NCBI GenBank assembly: GCA_001579985.1
Contig: LRSR01004519.1
Span: 1-57,500 of the forward strand
Length of the DNA: 57,500 bases
Reading direction: 5' to 3'
DNA from: Hypsibius dujardini
Lineage: Eukaryota; Tardigrada; Eutardigrada; Parachela; Hypsibiidae
Shown here: positions 46,062 to 57,500 of the stretch, piece after piece
Layout of the letters: the number at the start of each line of letters is the position of its first letter
Position numbering within the stretch: the first letter of the stretch is position 1
Program-made: the position numbers and the translations under genes
Notes under the pieces: model-generated
Seen by the model: the letters and a program-made list of their open reading frames with translations, nothing else
What the model was told of the DNA's origin: nothing
The model's database searches: none

Positions 46062-46774
46062 GGGTACATCCACTTATTACGTCAGTATTGGTCAAGGGGA
46101 TGGGGAGGGGGCAAAAAATACCAGACGAACTCTGACTGTACGGTATGGGGGGGGGGTAGGCCAGCGTCCTGACGTCAGCTTTGGGGAACTCAATAGGCTT
46201 AGAAATTATTAATTTTGAAATTTCTGCGGCAATTCTTATTTTTCTCGAGTATTACACACCCTGGGAACATTTTATCGACTGGACACTCGGATGCTGCAGA
46301 AGCCATTTGATCCCAACTCGAAGTATGCGGCACTGCCGTTCGATTGCTACTGCCCCTCCATACAAAAGGGTGGGAAGTTAGATCGCATGGTCTGCAAGAC
46401 GTGCGGCGCATACTTTGCCACGCAGGTCGCTCGTAAAAATCACCAATGTGCGCCGGATGACCAGAAGGAAGACTACGAAGACATGACCGATGATGACGAG
46501 GTCGCTGCTCACGTACCAGCGTCGCCCCAGGATATCCCTATCATTTCAGATAGGACGGACTGGCTGCGTAGCGACTCGATGGTGGACAGACCCGATTTGG
46601 AGTGGTAAAGATACATCTCAAATTTATTTTCTGTATTGGAAGGGCTCTTTGGTTTCTGACGTTAGAAATAGAAGATTTACGGGGTGTTAAAAAAATTCTG
46701 ACGAACTCCATTGTTAGGGGAGAGGGTGTCGGGTCGCCTAATGACAATTACTGACGTAATAAACAGATGTTCCC
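46062..46774. mobile_element. Short DNA transposon with TIRs and TAA target duplication
   Basis: A 713-bp element. Left end GGGTACATCCACTTATTACG and right end (reverse complement) GGGAACATCTGTTTATTACG continue matching through TCAGTA. TAA lies directly outside both ends (46059-46061 and 46775-46777), a three-base duplication typical of PIF/Harbinger elements (TWA). It contains one open frame (46291-46608) too short to be a transposase, so it is probably internally deleted. Confidence 0.75.
46291..46608 (+). CDS. C2H2-like zinc-finger ORF inside the short transposon
   Basis: 105 residues: MLQKPFDPNSKYAALPFDCY at the start, then one finger-like motif, VCKTCGAYFATQVARKNHQC (Cys-x2-Cys ... His-x-Cys, so the last ligand is irregular), then an acidic tail ending RPDLEW. 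The frame stays open upstream of the Met to at least 46240, so this may be the C-terminal piece of a longer transposon protein. It lies wholly within the TIRs, which argues for a transposon-encoded or remnant product rather than a host gene. Confidence 0.5.
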   Translation: MLQKPFDPNSKYAALPFDCYCPSIQKGGKLDRMVCKTCGAYFATQVARKNHQCAPDDQKEDYEDMTDDDEVAAHVPASPQDIPIISDRTDWLRSDSMVDRPDLEW

Positions 46775-46823
46775 TAAGCTAAAATAATCTCGTCGTGATT
46801 AAATGACGGAAGTAGCAATCACC

Positions 46824-47101
46824 GTACTCGTAGACATTGTACTCATGCACATTGTACTTGTGCACATTGCACCCATGCACATTGTACTCGTACACATACA
46901 TTGTACTCGTGCACATTGCACCCATGCACATTCTACTCATGCACAGTGTACTCATCCACATTGCACTCATGCACATTGCACTCATGCACATTGCACTCAT
47001 GCACATTGCACTCATGCACATTGTACTAGTGCACGTTGTACTAGTGCACGTTGTACTAGTTCACATTCTACTCATGCACATTGTACTAGTGCACATTGTA
47101 A
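46824..47101. repeat. 15-bp minisatellite
   Basis: About 18 copies of a unit near ACTCATGCACATTGC, diverged but phase-conserved apart from one insertion near 46895. Because 15 is a multiple of three, long open frames appear on both strands (MHIALMHIAL, CMSAMCMSAM); they are artefacts. Confidence 0.93.
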
Positions 47102-47689
47102 TGACGAATGTGTTCCAAGTCCTACGCATGGTAAAGATTTAATTATGACAGCAAGGACCAGCTTGCATACATGTGTAACTAAATTGACCAGCAATAGATA
47201 AGAATAAAACTAGAACGGTAGTCAAAACAGCAAAACAGAAACGAAATGGCTTAAACTAAGTTGAGAGAGTACGCTTAAACAAAACACAACCTACTCCACT
47301 TCCAATCTGTTAACGAAGAAAGACGGAAATGCGAGCTCGGTCGTAATGAGGACACGGCGACCACGCGATGATTGACGACGACTGGTCAGCTACTCGCTTG
47401 CCAGGTTCACCAACGACTGATGTAACAAACCGCCTAAAATCTCTAGTCGCTCGCTTGGGTCAGTTCAGGTCAAGAAACCACATCCATCCATCCATCATAC
47501 CATACTATCGTCGAGTCGGGTCAGAGGGGGTCAAGTTGTGAGCGGTGGTGGCCAAAGAGGTCAGAAGAAGATGAAGATCCGGAGAAAGTGCTCGTACAGA
47601 TACACGTAGAAGCATACAAAAAAAGGGGGAGCAATCCTTAGCATCTCGCGGTGAGGTGGTTACGGCGAAATGCTGTATGAAAGATGATG
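47102..47689. other. Intergenic region downstream of the Cys-rich ASPY-tail protein
   Basis: Contains the 3' UTR of the gene ending at 47690. No additional gene or repeat is recognised. Confidence 0.5.
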
Positions 47690-49662
47690 TTAACCATAAC
47701 TGGAAACAGATGGTGAGGATCCATAGGAAGCCATCGGAGAGCTTGCATAACCACTGCTGGACGCTGGGGAAGCGTAAGAAGCTGGAGAGGCTGGAGAAGC
47801 GTAAGAAGCTGGAGAGGCTGGAGAAGCGTAAGAAGCTGGAGAAGCGTAAGAAGCTGCTGGGGATGCACTGTAAGAGGCCGGAGAGGGAGCGTAATTGTTG
47901 TTCTGCTGTTGCCCTGTGAAAACTGGGTAGATGGGATAAGGAATATAAACGAGGGGTGCTACCGCTGCTGCCGCAGCTCCGCAGTTGGATAGAAGCGAGG
48001 CCAAAGTTGCGGTTGTTCCACTCTGAAAGGAAAACGGTAAAAGGGTTAGAAAATGATACAGCATTAGAACAGAAACAGGTCTCTTGTGACCAGACTTGTT
48101 TCTGTGGTTGCTTTTGGGAAGCCATAGTGTGTTATAGGTAACTTACCACAGCTCCAGCGCGAGTCAGGCACTGGTATTGGTTGATGCCGGCGATGTTGCA
48201 AATGTAGCAAATGTTATCGGAGCTCGTGATGTATGCTGCAGCGGTGCAGTTGACGTATGGAGATTGACCGTGAAGTCCTGGGACCGAAACGGCAATCATG
48301 TTTGTCACGTTTCCTCCGCAGAGGAAGTTGTAGCCGTCGCTCAGAACAACCTGGAATCCGTCCCCATCTGAAATGGCCGCATTTTAGTAATTGCTTTTAT
48401 CGTTATAATTTTGCAGACAGAAGAATGACAGACGGGGTCAAGCGGCATTACCAATGTGATAAATGAGGGTTCCGCGACCTAATCCGTAAACTAAACTGGG
48501 TGTTCCTGTGATACCCAAGTTAGTGACTAGGCTAGGTCCGGTGCATGCAAGAGATCCAGTTTGGTAATCAGTCACAAAGTACTGGTCGTTTAACTAAAAA
48601 GACGTTCGAGGTTAGATAAGGAGAACTAAACACCTCCACTTCTCCACAAAGCTCCGCGACAGAAGGAATCTTACGTTAAAAAACTGGACGTTGCAGGAGC
48701 CATCGGTCTCGGCCTCAGCCAGATCGCGAGACACACAACCACCGGTCAAGCCTGCCAGCAGAATCGGTCCCTGGATATACTGGAAAGAGGCGGTATACTG
48801 CCACGCGTACGCTCCAGAGGAGATGTAAATGCTCCCGTTGCACAACTGCCAGAAAGCGTCAATCGTGGCACCTGCCGCGCAGATATTTGGTACGGTCCCG
48901 GTCGTCTAAAGGAGATTAAAAAATAACGAGAAATTGAGATATCAAAATGTGCACTGTAAACTCCTCCCTCCCACTGTGTGAAAGCGATTGGAATTTGAGT
49001 GACTTACAAACATGCAACATGTGGTTTCGAACAAGGCGGGCGCAATGTTGAGACAGTCGAAGGTGGGCATCTTGGTGTAGCCATCAGGACAGCGGCCAGA
49101 GGGAATGGGTCGTCGGGAGTAGTAGTTAAGGTCGTACGTCTCGATCAAAGGCAAATCGGGGTAGTTGCAGTAGTTTCGATCATCACCACCGCAAGCAATC
49201 GGGAAGTTTGTCGGGATGTTTGCTACATTGAAGGCTGCAAAGGAGGAATCGAATGTACTGTAGGAACATGTAGATTTTAAGTCTTCAAGCAAACGCGTTA
49301 ATCTGCGGGCCACGTGTATTCTTTTGCGTTTTAGTTATCAACCACTGAGTTTGAAATCTATTAAATTTAGCCACCGCAAATGATCATAATAGAAAGAATG
49401 AAGGCAGTGTGAATTCTCAGTCAAATGACGTGCGTCCTGCAAGTAGTTTTTACTTACTAAAATTGGACACTCCATTGAGTGCGAATGTGATTGAGAGTGG
49501 ACCGACATTTTGCCGGCCTTCACGGTCCCCTGAATGTACTTGAGTGGGTTCTGCGATTTCCTTGATGTAGGCAAAGAAAGATTTGGCGTCCGACGCGTAG
49601 GTTGTCCTCACAAGACAGAGGAGAGCAGGAAGAAGGAACTTGATGAAGCGACCCGCCGACAT
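47690..49662 (-). CDS. Secreted Cys-rich protein with an Ala-Ser-Pro-Tyr repeat tail
   Basis: Six exons (49458-49662, 49008-49234, 48675-48905, 48452-48593, 48147-48367, 47690-48022), all GT-AG and in phase, give 452 residues. A signal peptide is clear (1-23, KFLLPALLCLVRTTYA). The following 300 residues are evenly salted with Cys (ACGGDDRNYCNY, GRCPDGYTKMPTFDCLN, ETTCCMF, DNICYICNIAG) and look like one or two folded disulphide-bonded domains I do not recognise. The last exon encodes Ala-rich sequence (AAAAAVAPLVYIPYP) and a silk-like tail of SPASYA repeats ending SVSSYG. An extracellular structural role is inferred from composition. A TATA box lies at 50121-50127. The next secreted gene (51829-54955) lies upstream on the same strand. 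Confidence 0.85.
47740..47880. repeat. Coding tandem repeat for SPASYA units
   Basis: Units of about 15-24 bases built on TCTCCAGCTTCTTACGC (minus strand) repeat five or six times in frame in the last exon of the Cys-rich protein gene. The plus-strand frame (KKLERLEKRK) is a shadow. Confidence 0.85.
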
Positions 49663-50032
49663 GGCTGACGTTGGACAGTGAGTGGATTTAAGGAGAAGCG
49701 AAAGACCTCCCGGTCTTGATTCGTTAATCCTTAAGGCCCACTTGAGGTGTGATAGCTGATCAGGCTTCCCAACAATTCGGCTCTCAGTATTGGCGAGAAT
49801 AATAAATCCAAAAAGCGACGAAGAATCAGCAGAATCGAGGGCCAACGACTAATTTGACCAGCGCGTCGGCTTGATTCTTTTCGATGGCTCCTTGACTGGC
49901 GGAGACGAGAGGCGAATCTGTATAGAAGGTACGACAGGCGGATGTTGAGATATGATGAAGAATTTTATATGTCTCATTAGCGGAAAGATCACGCCGTATT
50001 ATCTTGAGGCCATTTAATCTCTGCTTCACCTG

Positions 50033-50072
50033 CACGTACCTGATGGTGAGAGCACGTACCTGATGGTGAGAC
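50033..50072 (-). repeat. Tandemly duplicated splice-donor-like sequence
   Basis: A 20-base unit (CACCATCAGGTACGTGCTCT on the minus strand) occurs twice in tandem. Each unit carries a strong donor, CAG|GTACGTG. It lies about 50 bases downstream of the TATA box at 50121, where a 5' UTR exon of the Cys-rich protein gene would end. Confidence 0.5.
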
Positions 50073-50120
50073 AATTATCAATCTACTGCAAGAGCTACCT
50101 GTCGGGGCGGCAAGCGACGC

Positions 50121-50127
50121 ATTTATA
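50121..50127 (-). promoter_or_regulatory. TATA box TATAAAT
   Basis: TATAAAT on the minus strand in the context GGCTATAAATGCG. It suits a start near 50095 for the secreted Cys-rich protein gene, with a 5' UTR intron ending at gtccaacgtcag just before the start codon at 49662. Confidence 0.45.
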
Positions 50128-51033
50128 GCCGGTCTCTTTTGCTCCGTCAACTATGTCCGAGTGGACATCGATAAATATCCATCGGTCTTTCGCTACGAGA
50201 ACGCTCATTACGTCCTACCCCATAACCGCGTCCATCATTGTACAAGACATGAGACACCGTTACATCTTCAAGCATACTCTTCTCACTTCCTGCTTTCTGT
50301 AGGTGGGCGCACCTCGTTAATTAACGGATATCAAACAAACACGACCAGTGTGAAAGTAGAACGAAGAACTCGAAGGCTACCTTACTATAGATGGATTAGA
50401 AATTGCCACGGAAGATGTTTCTTTACTTAATTCCGCAGACAACTCAGCCAGCCAGTCGGGGTTGAACTCTCCAGTAATCCAAGCACTTCTAACTGCCGAT
50501 CAACCACTGGCTCAAGGAGGTTTTCTCAGTTCGACTCTTCATTTACAATGACTATAGACCCAAAAAATAACTGACTCCTCTCGACGTCTGCTAGTTCATG
50601 TGCAGATAATATTAGTCGCAATGAACGGAAAAAATATATCACGTAGAGATTGTCATTTATTAATCAAGATCACACTCAATCGCAACATATTCTTTCATTT
50701 CGTTTTAATGCTTCTCTGGCAAAATTACCGTGTGGAATACATCATTTCATGTCCGTTGATCCGTAATCAAAGGTGAACCCAACAAGATGAAGAACAATGC
50801 CTTTTCTTTTGGTACAGCTAAAAATGAAATCTAGATAGTTTAAATGACCATGAGAAGATACAACGGTGCTTCATTCAATCCTGTGTAAAATGTAACAGAA
50901 TAGTTCGATCATTCATAAAAATGCATAATGGCCCAGGTTGTCAACGGGAAAGTCGCGCTAATCTCTATCCGAAAGATGACCCTGCGCGTGCACTCGCTCC
51001 GGAAAGACCATCCACGAGTCTAGTACTACTTTA

Positions 51034-51167
51034 TTTTCGCGTTACACAGGGACAGTTGTAGTGGAGGTGGAACGTGTGCATGGCTGTGTGCACCCTACAC
51101 AGCACAAGTGCCGCGTGGCCGATTAATCGTTCCACAGCCCGTATACTGTCCCTGTCTAACGCAAAAA
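51034..51167. repeat. Imperfect inverted repeat (hairpin G)
   Basis: Arms TTTTCGCGTTACACAGGGAC (51034) and the reverse complement at about 51144-51167 (TTTTTGCGTTAGACAGGGAC) enclose a spacer of about 85 bases. It looks like a decayed MITE. Confidence 0.65.
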
Positions 51168-51828
51168 TGCAGTACATCATTATTCGCCACGATAGAATAA
51201 AGTTTAAAACATTCGATTATACAAAGAACGTTTTCATTAGACAGAGTAAACGTTGTCCAAAAGAAATGTTCATAATATTCCAGGGCGTCTGTCCGGCACC
51301 CCAAGCGTGGAATCAAGTTCCTGCCCTTTCTACAATGTCACCGTAGATGTCCCTTTTTCTTTTTTTCAATCAAAATTTATTTCCAGTGTTTCTTGCATAA
51401 TGTTTGCTACAGACGTACCGTACTTAATATTTTATATATGACTTTGATTTAAATACAAAAATTCCTCCCACAAACACATTGCGAACTGAATACGTCAAGA
51501 GAGGTTGCAATTGTACCAGAAACTGTCCTCGCAAGTTGCAATGGTACCAGAAAGCGTAGACAGTTAAGGAGTTGCGCCGTGTGTGTAACAAATTAGTTGT
51601 TGCACTGCAACGCATGTTTATTTATACGGGTGGATTCCGCTGCCTAGGCAGTCATTCTAAAAAAATAACATAAACAACGGAAGGTTCAGAAACAATCACC
51701 AAACAATGCCGGTCAACAGCAGCTACAAACAGTAACTAACATTAAACCAGTGGGAAACTCGAATTACGTGGGACCAGCCCGCGCAAAGCAGCTTAGAACA
51801 CTGGAAGGAAACAGGGGAGGAAATTTCT

Positions 51829-54800
51829 CTAGAGAGCATTGATATTCCGACTGAAATCATTGACGTTGAGGGCGACGGGGTTGGCAGAATCGGTGAAGCA
51901 GCACCAATGACCCATTTTGCAGGCGGGACTCTTCGAGACCCTTTGGTTCTTGCACCGCACGCGAAGATCTTTAGTAGGTAGACAGATGCCGTTACTGATA
52001 TCGGGTTTCGAGTTGGGCACGCATTGTTGGTCGGACGAGACGGCCGGATTTGCCGCTGGGGCTTCGGTGGCTGCTTCGGGAGCAGCAACCGGTGGCGCAT
52101 CCGTCGCCGCAGCCGCCTCAGCAATGACGGTCTTGACACGATCAACCTTCTTCCCGTCCTCGGAGAAACAGCACCAACTGCCCATTTCGCAATCGGCCGA
52201 GGGTGATGCCTTCTCGTCCACGCTAAACAGCCGCAGAAACATTAATTGGACTCAGGACCCTTGCAATCAAACACACCAATCCTGTTTCACATGGCTGAGC
52301 AATCACTTACCAATTAGCCCGAAGCTCCCGAATTGTCATGCAGGCACCGTTGCTAACAGCCCGGTTGGAGTTGGGCGAGCAGGACTTGACCGGGGCCGAT
52401 GCGGCAGACGGAGTGACGACCACGACCTGTTCTGCAGATGCAGCTACAACCGATACCAACTTGTTTGCGTTGCTGACAGTAACCACGACTGGCGCAGATG
52501 ACGCTGGCTTTCCGTCGGCGACCTCCACATTCTCGTCAGAGTAACAGCAAAACCGACCGAAAGCGCACTGTGCGGAAGAGGAAGCTTTTCGGTCGACACA
52601 CTGCTGGCTGAGTTGACGCATCGTCAAACATTTCCCATCGTGGATGGCGGGATTGTCGTTGGGAGTGCATGCGACATCGTTGGCGGGAGGGGCGACGGCA
52701 TTACCGGACGAAGCGCTGTTTGCTGGCTCAGCGTGGAAGCCATCACCTGCATTGGGTTTTTGTTCGTCTCCGATTATGATGTTGACTTTAACCGGTGGAG
52801 TGGAGGGTGCTTCCGCTGGCAGTTGGGCACCCATACAGCACCAGTCTTGGCTGGCACAGTCGTCGGACTTGGAGGCGGCCCGATTAGCGCACATACTCGA
52901 TAGACTGGATGTTGGCACGCACTCTCCTGTGGTGGCCTGATTAGCAGCTGAGCGAGGTCGGCATACGGAACGCTTCGGTGGCTCTGAGAAGCAGCAAGCC
53001 TCCTCGGCAGCACAAGACTCTCCGAAGGCAACGCTTTGGCCGACACATTGGCTTGGAAGACTGGAAGTGGCAATACATACCCCCGAAACGGATGATGACT
53101 TGCCTTGTGGATGACAGGCCTTGTTGCTGCTGCTGCTGACTTGGACAACTACTGCCACGCGATTGCCGGTATTGGAAGCCCCACCAGCAGCCCCGTTATA
53201 TGCCGTTGTCGTACCGGCAGACGGGGCAGATGTGGTTGATGCTTGGGTTACTGGTGCATTTGTGGCCGTGACGGGAGCGGTTGATGCTTGGGTCACTGGT
53301 GCATTTGTGGCGGTGACTGGAGCGCTCGATGATGATTGAGGATATGCTGCTGTCGATCCAGCATTCAGGCTTGTGAAACAGCAGAACTGAATGGAAAGTA
53401 ATGAAAACTGAAGTATGCAACAAAATAGGGACGAAGTTAATGGTTAATCATAAGATGGTAGTTACCTGATTGAAAGCGCACTGATTGCTCTTGGCCATCT
53501 GGATTCCACGGCAGTTGGCCTGGAGAGCATTCAGGTTGAAACACTGACCGTTTGTAACGGATGGATTGCTCAATGGAGAGCAGGGTCCGCCGTTGGGTGC
53601 TTCGGTGGATACATGGGCCGTTGTGGTTTGACCTCCACCCGATCCTCCACTCTGGGATGTAGTTGCAGCTTTCGTCGAAGTAGTTACGGTAGTTGGTGCA
53701 TTGGTGGCTGCGGCTGTGGTAGTAGTTGTGGCTGCAGGTGCCTGCGTCGTAACCGGCTTTGCGGTGGTCGTTCCAGCTCCTCCACTCCCTGCAGTAGTCG
53801 TTGCTGCAGCAGTGCTGGCCTTGGTGGTGATGCTGGTTGTTACTCCACTCACTCCGGTAGTAGTTACCGTGACGGGGCTCGCGCTGGTGGAGCCGGAACC
53901 GGAACCCGCGCTACTGAAGCAACAATACTCTTTGCTACCACAGTTGGCACTTTGAGCCAGTTGGAGTTTTGCGCATTTGGAAGTGATTTGGTCTTCGGTG
54001 ACACAGATGCCGTTTTTGACGGCGGGCTGCGTTTTCGGGGAGCATGCTTTGTTGGCTGCTGTTGAACTCGGGTAGTTGTTGGCTGCTGTTGAACTCGGGT
54101 AGTTGTTGGCTGCTGTTGAACTCGGGTAGTTGTTGACTGCTGTTGAACTCGGATAGTTGTTGGATGACTTGGTTGTTCGAGTCGAGTAACCACCATTATT
54201 GTTATTGTAGTTGTTGTTATTCTTGTTGTAGTTGTTGTTGTTGTTGTTATTGTAACTGCTGCCGTATCCGTTGTTATTGCTTCCATACGACGGCCCACCA
54301 GACTGGTCAGAGTCGAAGAAAGAGTCATCCACACTGGGCTCGTAGCTCGGGAAGTTGAATTCAATGTCCATCGGCCCGAATCCAGACGGCGGCGCTGTTT
54401 CGGCAGAACAATTAAGTTGGTTGGTAAATTAACAAAATAACAATGCTTTCTTTATGAGGTTTGAAAATCTACAGTAGTGCTCGAATTCATATAATAAAAT
54501 TGGTGATTGATGCTGAAGTCGTAATACCTGGGGGTCGGGGCAGGTTGGGCTGCCGATTAGGGTCATTTTCGTAGTTCCCCATATTGGGTGCCTTCATCGG
54601 TCGCGGCGGTTTTGGTGGGTAAGGAGGGTTAGGCAGTGCTGCAAATAGTTCTCAATGAAAGTAAGGATTTACCCACATCACAACACATGATCACAACGCA
54701 TGATCCGTCTATCAACTTACAAATCCTAATTTTCTGGGATTTTCCGTTGTTGTTTAAATCCATTGAATTGAAAATGGAGTCAAAGTTGTCGTTGTATCCA

Positions 54801-54955
54801 TCTCCGCCTGATGAATACGACGACCCTCCATACAGGTTACTGGAGGAAGATCCGGAGCTATAAGAGCGAGCACTCTTCCTCGGTCTTTCTTCCGCTAAGG
54901 TCAGCGAGATCACAAGCGAACAACAAAAAAAGGAAAGGGAGCCCCACCGGCTCAT
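51829..54955 (-). CDS. Secreted protein with seven six-Cys 'CC-end' modules
   Basis: Five exons (54721-54955, 54528-54638, 53466-54394, 52311-53386, 51829-52222) give 914 residues. Signal peptide 1-21 (SFFCCSLVISLTLA). N-terminal Ser/Tyr/Gly, Pro-rich and Asn-rich stretches follow (NNNNNNNYNKNNNN, then four NNYPSSTA repeats). Then come seven copies of a module of about 42-45 residues: Cys, usually x-Pro, 9-12 residues, Gly-x-Cys, about 10, Cys, about 10, Cys, 5-6, Cys-Cys-Phe/Tyr/Met. First Cys positions are about 233, 387, 516, 567, 665, 761 and 851. Linkers are Thr/Ala/Ser-rich and mucin-like. The spacing loosely recalls a compact clip domain, but no protease domain is present and I assign no family. 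Modules 2 and 6 are each split by an intron. Likely extracellular matrix, cuticle or secretion. Confidence 0.87.
54060..54148 (-). repeat. 24-bp coding repeat for NNYPSSTA
   Basis: Four in-frame copies of a 24-bp unit (AACAACTACCCGAGTTCAAC plus AGCA) encode NNYPSSTA. The first two or three copies are almost identical. Confidence 0.9.
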
Positions 54956-55807
54956 GTTGCCAAAAGATTAGGGATTCTCCTGCTGATTGCCTCTGGTTTT
55001 GGCGTTGACTAGGTCACACAAATGTCTCGGAGTTGTCGGTAAAAGATAATTACCTGCCAGATTAGGAGCAGCTTCACTACGTTATGCCGATCAACAGCGG
55101 CTGCCTCGGTGTGGCGGCAACGGCGGAGCAGAAGAAGAACAAGACAGACACGCGGCAAACAAGCGACCGTTTTCAAGTTCACGCTTTATCCGCTTTTGTG
55201 TCAAGCACACCATCGGAGATAAATGAGCGGATCATTTTTTTTCGGTCACTAGAGAATGTCAGCGTCGCTATCGTATGCAGGCTCAGCACGGCAGTAGCCA
55301 GTTCGACGCCGGAGGTAAGATTCTGGCCAAGATGTATCCGTACCGTACCAAAGAATCGATCAATAACCAGGAAGTGACTACTTGACCACGCCTCGCTACA
55401 AGACTCGACGCAGTGCGTTGTGCTAGTCTCGTATGCTGGACGTCTATATTAATTCCATATATTTATTATTTATGGGGTTGTAAATGCACCGTCGAGCGGC
55501 TTTGTTGTGTCTTACGTAAGTCCTGTGCGCATGAGTTCTTTCCGTACACGGAGGTATCAGAATCTCGAGGTGGCATAATTAGCCATCAATATCCATTAGA
55601 GTGATGTAAGTTGAACCAGTCTCGAAAATCACCATCAATGAAAATGTACGAATCTCAATAAGAAGTATAAGAGTATTTAAAAGGTAAAATATAAAGTGTA
55701 AGGCACAAGTAAAAAACTTCAGTGTACCGGCATTCTCACGCGATGCGTCTTACCATTTACAAAAACGGGCATTTGATAGACAATTCCGGCAGGATAGTGC
55801 TGGACCT
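54956..55807. other. Intergenic region between G-alpha-q and the seven-module protein gene
   Basis: Contains the promoter of the secreted seven-module gene and the G-alpha-q 3' UTR. No clear TATA box, poly(A) signal or further gene is seen. Confidence 0.45.

Positions 55808-57500
<1,693 letters not shown>

Larger units (their letters stand above)
49663..51828. other. Intergenic region between the two secreted protein genes
   Basis: About 2.2 kb. It contains the TATA box and a probable 5' UTR intron of the downstream gene, an imperfect inverted repeat (51034-51167) and a small duplication near 51490-51560 (GTTGCAATNGTACCAGAAA). Short frames in it show no splice support or homology that I can see. 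Confidence 0.45.

Noticed and set aside
46779-47201. Met/His/Cys-rich open frames on both strands
   Set aside because: Produced by a 15-bp minisatellite that cannot cause frameshifts; no splice or start context supports a gene.
47505-48125. 206-codon minus-strand frame overlapping the last exon of the Cys-rich protein
   Set aside because: It is the wrong frame of the SPASYA repeat (Ser/Phe/Leu-rich); the frame reached by splicing ends at 47690.
50161-50430. 89-codon plus-strand frame between the secreted genes
   Set aside because: No similarity, splice or promoter evidence; chance length.
53613-54065. Cys/Ser/Gly-rich plus-strand frame
   Set aside because: Antisense shadow of the Thr/Ala-rich linker between modules 1 and 2 of the seven-module protein.

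Overview
This is nuclear DNA from a small-genome animal. Nearly every gene is split by short GT-AG introns, genes on both strands are packed about 3.4 kb apart, and the recognisable products are all metazoan (eIF3a, NDUFB2, TMEM203, AMPK beta, ethanolamine kinase, glutamine synthetase, a TARBP2/Loquacious-type protein, DCAF7, ABCF2, RhoBTB, G-alpha-q). A compact protostome, possibly a tardigrade or a related ecdysozoan, fits best, but nothing in the window proves the phylum. I see no rRNA, convincing tRNA, CRISPR array or bacterial operon. I rebuilt exon structures by hand: each joins in phase through GT-AG sites and ends at a stop, except G-alpha-q, which runs off the right edge.

Layout. 1238-5340 (+) is a large secreted mucin/silk-like protein. 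6031-7249 (-) is a hydrophilic Gly/Ser/Gln-rich protein with three copies of a PRDExGxF motif. 9038-15423 (-) is eIF3a. 16344-17232 (+) is NDUFB2 and 17536-18240 (-) is TMEM203. 19206-20562 (+) is AMPK beta, and 21388-23999 (-) ethanolamine kinase. 24858-27521 (-) is glutamine synthetase. 29140-30960 (-) is a three-dsRBD TARBP2-like protein. 31818-33765 (+) is DCAF7, convergent with ABCF2 at 33842-38325 (-). 39141-40586 (+) is an unrecognised acidic/Cys protein and 40958-44967 (-) is RhoBTB. A short TIR transposon (46062-46774) and a 15-bp minisatellite follow. Then come two neighbouring secreted proteins on the minus strand: 47690-49662 (Cys-rich, Ala-Ser-Pro-Tyr tail) and 51829-54955 (seven copies of a six-Cys module). 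The C-terminal half of G-alpha-q lies at 55808-57500 (-).

The housekeeping genes show no functional clustering. The three secreted repetitive proteins plausibly belong to one extracellular material (cuticle, eggshell, adhesive or gland secretion), which is inference. Non-coding DNA is rich in foldback elements with long inverted arms, most or all MITE-like and several bounded by TA. One is flush with a splice donor in ABCF2 and supplies most of its sequence, which resembles an introner-like event. The most novel-looking items are the seven-module Cys protein, the PRDExGxF protein and this splice-donor insertion.
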